Shown: positions 59,267 to 64,000 of the stretch, one piece after another
Position numbering within the stretch: the stretch's first letter is position 1
Layout of the letters: every line of letters begins with the position of its first letter
NCBI RefSeq assembly: GCF_038181555.1
Contig: NZ_JBBWUA010000004.1
Location: 186,001-250,000, forward strand
Source of the DNA: Desulfitobacterium sp038181555
GTDB lineage: Bacteria > Bacillota > Desulfitobacteriia > Desulfitobacteriales > Desulfitobacteriaceae
Direction: 5' to 3'
Length of the DNA stretch: 64,000 bases
Translations under genes and position numbers: made by a program
The notes under the pieces: model-generated
Databases searched by the model: none
What the model was told of the DNA's origin: nothing
Seen by the model: only the letters and a program-made list of their open reading frames with translations

Positions 59267-60742
59267 ATGGAGATAGCGACGCGAACTATTGGGGAGCTGC
59301 ATGAGCTTTTAGAAAGCAAGGCCGTCAGTGCCACAGAGCTTGCCCAAGGGTTTTTAACTAGAATCGAAGCAGTAGATCCGGAAATTAAGGCCTTTATCAC
59401 GGTGACCAAGGAAACAGCTCTCGAACAGGCCAAGGCTGTGGATGAGAAGCAGGCACGGGGAGAGAAACTCGGAGCTCTTGAGGGAATTCCCATGGCTCTC
59501 AAAGACAATCTCTGTACTGAGGGCATTCGGACCACTTGCTCCTCAAAAATCCTAGACAATTTCATCCCACCCTATAATGCCACAGTGACCGATAAGCTCA
59601 AGGAAGCTGGTGCTGTTCTTTTAGGGAAACTCAATATGGACGAATTTGCCATGGGCTCTTCCACGGAAAACTCAGGATTTTTCCCTACCCGCAATCCCTG
59701 GGATCTCGAGCGGGTACCGGGAGGATCTTCAGGGGGCTCGGTGGCTGCCGTGGCTTCCGATCAAGCGGTGTTTACACTCGGCTCGGACACAGGGGGCTCG
59801 ATTCGGCAGCCCGCAGCTTTTTGTGGCGTCGTCGGCTTAAAGCCCACCTATGGACTGGTCTCACGCTATGGACTCGTCGCCTATGCTTCATCCCTCGATC
59901 AAATCGGCCCAGTGACCAAAACGGTCGCGGATAATGCTTGGGTTCTCAATGCCATTGCCGGTCATGATGCCAAGGATTCCACTTCCGTGTCTTTGACTAC
60001 GCCGGATTACACTCAATTTTTAAGTGAAGATATTCGAGGCTTACGCATTGGCGTTCCCCAGGAATACTTTGGTCAAGGTATGGATCCTCAGGTGGAAGCT
60101 GTGCTTCAGGAGGCCATCCGTACCTATGAAGGATTGGGAGCAATCGTTGAGCAATGCTCCTTACCCCATACGGAATATGCCATGCCTGCCTATTATTTGA
60201 TTGCTACAGCAGAAGCCAGCTCTAACTTGGCTCGCTATGATGGAGTTCGTTACGGACATCGCACCGAGTCCCCGGAGGATATCCTGAGCATGTTTTGCAA
60301 AACAAGGGCCGAAGGTTTCGGCTCAGAGGTAAAGCGCCGGATCATGTTGGGAACCTATGCTTTAAGTGCTGGTTACTATGATGCTTATTACTTAAAAGCC
60401 CAGAAGGTACGGACCTTAATTGTGCGGGATTTTGACCAAGCTTTTGAAAAATATGACGTGCTGCTCTCCCCGACTACCCCCACGACCGCCTTTCGGATTG
60501 GAGAAAAATCTGCTGATCCTCTGACCATGTATCTGTCGGATGTCTGCACTGTCCCGATTAATTTGGCGGGAATTCCGGCCATGTCTATACCAGCGGGTTT
60601 TGTGGATGGACTGCCGGTGGGAATGCAGCTGATGGGCAAACATTTTGCAGAGGGCACTCTCTATAAGGCAGCCTATGCTTTTGAAAAAAATACCCCCTTC
60701 CATAAAGTAAAACCAAGCTTGAGTCAAGGGGGGGCAAGGTAA
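59267..60742 (+). CDS. gatA: Asp-tRNA(Asn)/Glu-tRNA(Gln) amidotransferase subunit A
   Basis: 491-aa amidase-signature enzyme that releases ammonia from glutamine. The Ser-cisSer-Lys triad is visible: K79 (ALKDNLC), S154 (GGSSGGS) and S178 (SDTGGSIRQPA). ATG behind GGGGAAGGGG. Its TAA overlaps the gatB ATG by one base. Confidence 0.97.
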   Translation: MEIATRTIGELHELLESKAVSATELAQGFLTRIEAVDPEIKAFITVTKETALEQAKAVDEKQARGEKLGALEGIPMALKDNLCTEGIRTTCSSKILDNFIPPYNATVTDKLKEAGAVLLGKLNMDEFAMGSSTENSGFFPTRNPWDLERVPGGSSGGSVAAVASDQAVFTLGSDTGGSIRQPAAFCGVVGLKPTYGLVSRYGLVAYASSLDQIGPVTKTVADNAWVLNAIAGHDAKDSTSVSLTTPDYTQFLSEDIRGLRIGVPQEYFGQGMDPQVEAVLQEAIRTYEGLGAIVEQCSLPHTEYAMPAYYLIATAEASSNLARYDGVRYGHRTESPEDILSMFCKTRAEGFGSEVKRRIMLGTYALSAGYYDAYYLKAQKVRTLIVRDFDQAFEKYDVLLSPTTPTTAFRIGEKSADPLTMYLSDVCTVPINLAGIPAMSIPAGFVDGLPVGMQLMGKHFAEGTLYKAAYAFEKNTPFHKVKPSLSQGGAR

Positions 60743-62196
60743 TGAAGGTCTATGATCGTTATGAAATGGTCTGCGGAGTGGAGGTTCATGTGGAGCTCGC
60801 CACCAAGACTAAGATTTTCTGCAATTGCTCCACGGAGTTTGGTGGGGAGCAAAATACCCATGTTTGTCCTGTTTGCCTAGGTTTACCTGGGGTATTACCG
60901 GTCCTCAACAAGGAGGTCGTCAATCTGGCGATTAAGGCGGGGTTAGCCTTAAACTGCGAAATCGCTGACTTTTCCAAGTTTGACCGTAAGAACTACTTTT
61001 ATCCTGATGCTCCCAAGAACTTCCAAACCTCCCAATACGACCTGCCTATCTGTAAGAAGGGCTGGCTGGAATATGAAGTAGAGGGAGAGAAGAAGCGGGT
61101 CGGAATTACTCGGGCTCATATGGAGGATGATGCTGGTAAGCTGGTGCACAGCGGCGCCACCATTTCCACTTCTCAGGAATCCTTTGTGGATTATAACCGG
61201 ACCGGCGTACCACTCTTAGAGATTGTTTCTGAACCGGATATGCGTTCGATTCCTGAAGTGGTGGGCTTTTTAGAAGAGCTAGTAAGAACTATTCAATATA
61301 CGGAAGTCTCGGATTGCCGAATGGAACAGGGCTCGGTTCGCTTTGATATCAATGTTTCCCTGCGTCCTCATGGTCAGCAGGAATTTGGCACGAGGACAGA
61401 ATCAAAAAACCTCAACTCCTTTAGTTCAGTACGGCGTTGCTTAGAATATGAGATTGACCGACAAGCGCAACTTCTGGATAAAGGACAAACTGTTGTGCAA
61501 GAAACTCGCACCTGGGACGAAGGCCAAGGGGTCACCCTTTCCTTGCGTTCTAAAGAAGAGGCCCATGATTATCGCTATTTCCCTGAACCAGATTTGGTGC
61601 CCTTGGTCATCAGTCGCGAGTGGGTGGAAGAAATTCGTCAAAGCCTACCCGAAATGCCTGCACGGCGTCGGGAACGTTATACATCTTTAGGACTCACGGA
61701 GTATGATGCCGGCGTCCTCACTGCCTCCAAACAGCTGTCGGATTATTTTGATGAGGCTCTGCAGAATTATGGGGAGGCCAAAACCTTGGCCAACTGGGTC
61801 ATGGGTGAATTTTCCCGGCTTCTGAATGCTAAGCAAGCCAGTGTGGAGGAATCCCCGGTGAAGCCCAAGCAATTGGCGGAGCTCTTGACCATCATCGACA
61901 AGGGAACCATCAGCGGTAAGATCGGCAAAACCGTCATTGAAGAAATGTTTGTCACGGGTCAATCCCCGGAGGTCATTGTCAAGGAAAAGGGTCTGTCCCA
62001 AATCAGTGATACCAGTGCCTTGCTCAAGATCGTCGATGAGGTGATTGCAGCTAATCCCCAATCTGTAGAAGACTTCAAGGCAGGTAAAGAGAAGGCCATG
62101 GGCTTCCTTGTGGGTCAGCTTATGAAGGCCACTAAGGGTCAGGCCAATCCTGGTGTTGTCAATAGCTTGCTGAAGGAGCAGCTTTCGAAGCAATAG
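60742..62196 (+). CDS. gatB: Asp-tRNA(Asn)/Glu-tRNA(Gln) amidotransferase subunit B
   Basis: 484 aa. The kinase-like core has GVEVHVELATKTKIFCNC, the family signature KNYFYPDAPKNFQTSQYDLPIC and HMEDDAGKL, followed by the helical and YqeY-type tail domains that hold the tRNA. It phosphorylates the misacylated tRNA and transfers ammonia from GatA. The system implies that Gln-tRNA is made indirectly. Confidence 0.97.
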   Translation: MKVYDRYEMVCGVEVHVELATKTKIFCNCSTEFGGEQNTHVCPVCLGLPGVLPVLNKEVVNLAIKAGLALNCEIADFSKFDRKNYFYPDAPKNFQTSQYDLPICKKGWLEYEVEGEKKRVGITRAHMEDDAGKLVHSGATISTSQESFVDYNRTGVPLLEIVSEPDMRSIPEVVGFLEELVRTIQYTEVSDCRMEQGSVRFDINVSLRPHGQQEFGTRTESKNLNSFSSVRRCLEYEIDRQAQLLDKGQTVVQETRTWDEGQGVTLSLRSKEEAHDYRYFPEPDLVPLVISREWVEEIRQSLPEMPARRRERYTSLGLTEYDAGVLTASKQLSDYFDEALQNYGEAKTLANWVMGEFSRLLNAKQASVEESPVKPKQLAELLTIIDKGTISGKIGKTVIEEMFVTGQSPEVIVKEKGLSQISDTSALLKIVDEVIAANPQSVEDFKAGKEKAMGFLVGQLMKATKGQANPGVVNSLLKEQLSKQ

Positions 62197-62307
62197 CTCT
62201 TGAAGTATACAGTATTTATAACTTGGATTAGTTTAAAAATTTCTAATTTATGTTAGTATTAAGTTCGATAAATATATTGCTTAAAAGGCTAAGGAGCTGA
62301 AGTAGTC

Positions 62308-63450
62308 GTGGAAGAAAGAAAACTAACCATTGTGGACACGACATTGCGGGATGGGGAACAAACCGCAGGCGTAGTTTTTTCCAATCAGGAGAAAATAATG
62401 ATTGCCCGTATGCTGGATGATCTCGGGGTGGACCAAATTGAAGCCGGGGTTCCGGTAATGGGCGGCGATGAACAAAAGGCCATCAAGGATATTGTTAAGA
62501 TGGGCTTGAAAGCCAGCATTATGGGATGGAACCGAGCGGTTGTTGCCGATATTCAGAAATCCATCGAATGTGGTTGTGATGCGGTGGCAATTTCTATTTC
62601 CACTTCAGATATCCATATCGAACATAAGCTCATGACCACTCGCGAGGATGTCCTTGAGAGAATGGTTAAGGCCACTGAATTTGCCAAGAAGAATGGACTT
62701 TACATATCGGTGAATGCAGAAGATGCTTCCCGGTCAGATATGGATTTTCTTTTAGAATTTGCCCGCCAGGCTAAGAATGCCGGAGCAGATCGACTTCGTT
62801 ATTGTGATACGGTGGGAATTCTCGAACCCTTTACAACCTTTGATCGTATTGCTCAAATCAAGAAGAGCGTGGATATCGATGTCGAGATGCACACTCATAA
62901 CGACTTTGGGATGGCTACCGCCAATGCTTTGGCTGGAGTAAAAGCAGGGGCTTCTCATATCGGTGTAACTGTTAATGGCTTAGGGGAACGGGCAGGCAAT
63001 GCCGCTCTGGAGGAAGTCGTCATGGCCCTCAAGCATTTAGTGGGAATCGATCTGAAATTTGCTACTGAGCGCTTCGTAGAGGTTTCTGAATTTGTGGCTA
63101 GAGCCTCTGGCCGGTCCGTTCCAGTGTGGAAAGCCATTGTGGGCACAAACATGTTTGCTCATGAATCAGGAATCCATGCTGATGGCGCCTTGAAAAACCC
63201 TCTTACCTATGAAGTGTTCAAGCCAGAGGAAGTCGGCTTAGAGCGGCAGATTGTGATTGGGAAACACTCAGGCACCGCAGCGATTAAAGCGAAATTCCGC
63301 AATGAGTATGGTAAAGAAATCTCTGACAAAGAGGCTGATCAACTATTGGCCCGGGTGCGGGAATTTGCCGTAGATATGAAGCGGTCCCTCTTTGATAAAG
63401 AGCTTATGTATCTCTATGAAGATTTACATCGAGATAAAGCAGAATCATAA
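62308..63450 (+). CDS. NifV-like acyltransferase, probable Re-citrate synthase
   Basis: 380-aa DRE-TIM enzyme of the homocitrate/isopropylmalate synthase family. VDTTLRDGEQTAGVVF carries the DRE motif; EMHTHNDFGMATANAL supplies the metal-binding histidines and NGLGERAGNAALEEVV the family signature; HESGIHADG follows. It is short (no leucine-regulatory domain), as in NifV. No nif genes are near, and icd follows 43 bp downstream. Anaerobes without classical citrate synthase use such a protein as Re-citrate synthase, so that is the best reading; homocitrate synthase is the alternative. GTG start, AAGGAG 12 bases upstream. Confidence 0.8.
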   Translation: MEERKLTIVDTTLRDGEQTAGVVFSNQEKIMIARMLDDLGVDQIEAGVPVMGGDEQKAIKDIVKMGLKASIMGWNRAVVADIQKSIECGCDAVAISISTSDIHIEHKLMTTREDVLERMVKATEFAKKNGLYISVNAEDASRSDMDFLLEFARQAKNAGADRLRYCDTVGILEPFTTFDRIAQIKKSVDIDVEMHTHNDFGMATANALAGVKAGASHIGVTVNGLGERAGNAALEEVVMALKHLVGIDLKFATERFVEVSEFVARASGRSVPVWKAIVGTNMFAHESGIHADGALKNPLTYEVFKPEEVGLERQIVIGKHSGTAAIKAKFRNEYGKEISDKEADQLLARVREFAVDMKRSLFDKELMYLYEDLHRDKAES

Positions 63451-63493
63451 ATCAGCAGCATAAATAACAACAAATTACTCAAAGGAGGCTGAC

Positions 63494-64000
63494 ATGGAAA
63501 AAATCAAAATGAACGTACCCCTGGTGGAAATGGACGGAGACGAGATGACCCGAATCATCTGGGAGTACATCAAGGAGATTCTTCTTCAACCTTATATCGA
63601 GTTGAAAACGGAATATTACGATCTTGGTCTGCAAAAACGCGATGAGACCGATGACCAGATAACTGTCGATGCAGCCTTGGCTACAAAGAAATACGGGGTA
63701 GCCGTCAAATGTGCGACCATTACGCCGAATGCCCAGCGGGTTGAGGAATATAACCTGAAGGAAATGTGGAAAAGCCCTAATGGCACCATTAGAGCGATTC
63801 TCGATGGCACCGTATTTCGTGCCCCCGTCCTAGTGGAAGGGATCAAGCCTCTAGTTACTACTTGGAAAAAGCCCATCACCATTGCCCGTCACGCCTATGG
63901 AGATATCTATAGAAATGTCGAGTATCGCGTTGACTCTCCCGGCAAGGCAGAACTTGTTTATACCGATAAAATAGGCAAAGAATCCCGCCAGACGATATTC
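63494..64000 (+). CDS. icd: NADP-dependent isocitrate dehydrogenase, 5' part
   Basis: 169 codons are visible from the ATG (AAAGGAGG site) and the frame is open at the window end. VPLVEMDGDEMTRIIW, DLGLQKRDETDDQIT, ATITPNAQRVEEY, WKSPNGTIRAILDGTVFRAPV and the partial NADP/isocitrate segment KPITIARHAYGD are those of the IDH class shared with eukaryotic NADP enzymes. It probably forms an operon with the synthase upstream, giving citrate to 2-oxoglutarate for glutamate synthesis (aconitase not in view). Confidence 0.93.
   Translation, partial: MEKIKMNVPLVEMDGDEMTRIIWEYIKEILLQPYIELKTEYYDLGLQKRDETDDQITVDAALATKKYGVAVKCATITPNAQRVEEYNLKEMWKSPNGTIRAILDGTVFRAPVLVEGIKPLVTTWKKPITIARHAYGDIYRNVEYRVDSPGKAELVYTDKIGKESRQTIF

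Noticed and set aside
1..64000. tRNA or rRNA genes, transposase genes
   Set aside because: None was recognised by eye on either strand. A tRNAscan-SE and ISfinder run would be needed to exclude them fully.

Overview
The window looks like chromosome of a low-to-mid GC, spore-forming anaerobic Firmicute of the Peptococcaceae, most like Desulfitobacterium. This placement rests on the gene set and protein families (short-form HisG with HisZ, single-chain PurL, NifV-like synthase beside isocitrate dehydrogenase, CWB2 wall-binding repeats, MEDS-domain kinase, many TTG/GTG starts with strong Shine-Dalgarno sites). No database search was run.

Layout. 1-3802: 3' end of hsdS, then hsdR of a type I restriction system. 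3.8-12.3 kb: accessory genes. These are a DUF1801 protein, a secreted CWB2 protein with an HExxH motif, a family-2 glycosyltransferase, a YVTN beta-propeller protein, a GntR/ABC-2 exporter operon, a 39-codon gene and an orphan MEDS histidine kinase. 12.4-25.7 kb: a purine operon purL-E-B-C-F-M-N-H-D. Its leader carries a PurBox-like inverted repeat, a strong promoter, a guanine aptamer, a PRPP-type ykkC aptamer and one shared terminator. 25.8-28.4 kb: a diiron/Mn-catalase-like protein, an MFS transporter and an unknown protein. 28.7-31.65 kb (minus strand): metN-metI-metQ behind a SAM-I riboswitch. 31.9-44.3 kb: histidine biosynthesis. A TrpR-like regulator (HisR/YerC) and hisZ are separated from hisG-D-C-B-H-A-F-IE by a Crp/Fnr-arylsulfotransferase-MFS cassette, and similar palindromes sit at both his promoters. 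44.4-50.0 kb: a flavin-based extracellular electron transfer (FLEET-like) module of apbE, eetA-like, eetB-like, ecfT-like, a two-domain FMN-binding lipoprotein and a second apbE. 50.3-52.4 kb (minus strand): CoA-disulfide/persulfide reductase fused to rhodanese, with an ArsR regulator. 52.5-64 kb: pcrA, an Mn-dependent CBS pyrophosphatase, ligA, gatC-A-B, a NifV-like (probable Re-citrate) synthase and the 5' part of icd.

The least explained signal is a pair of related structured intergenic elements: copy A between purL and purE, and copy B between pcrA and the pyrophosphatase gene. Their ends and core are held by long helices whose pairing is kept although the bases differ between the copies. 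Copy A is bracketed by a perfect 13-bp direct repeat, which suggests it was inserted into the purine operon. The main regulatory find is the three-layer purine leader. The main physiological find is the compact FLEET-like locus.
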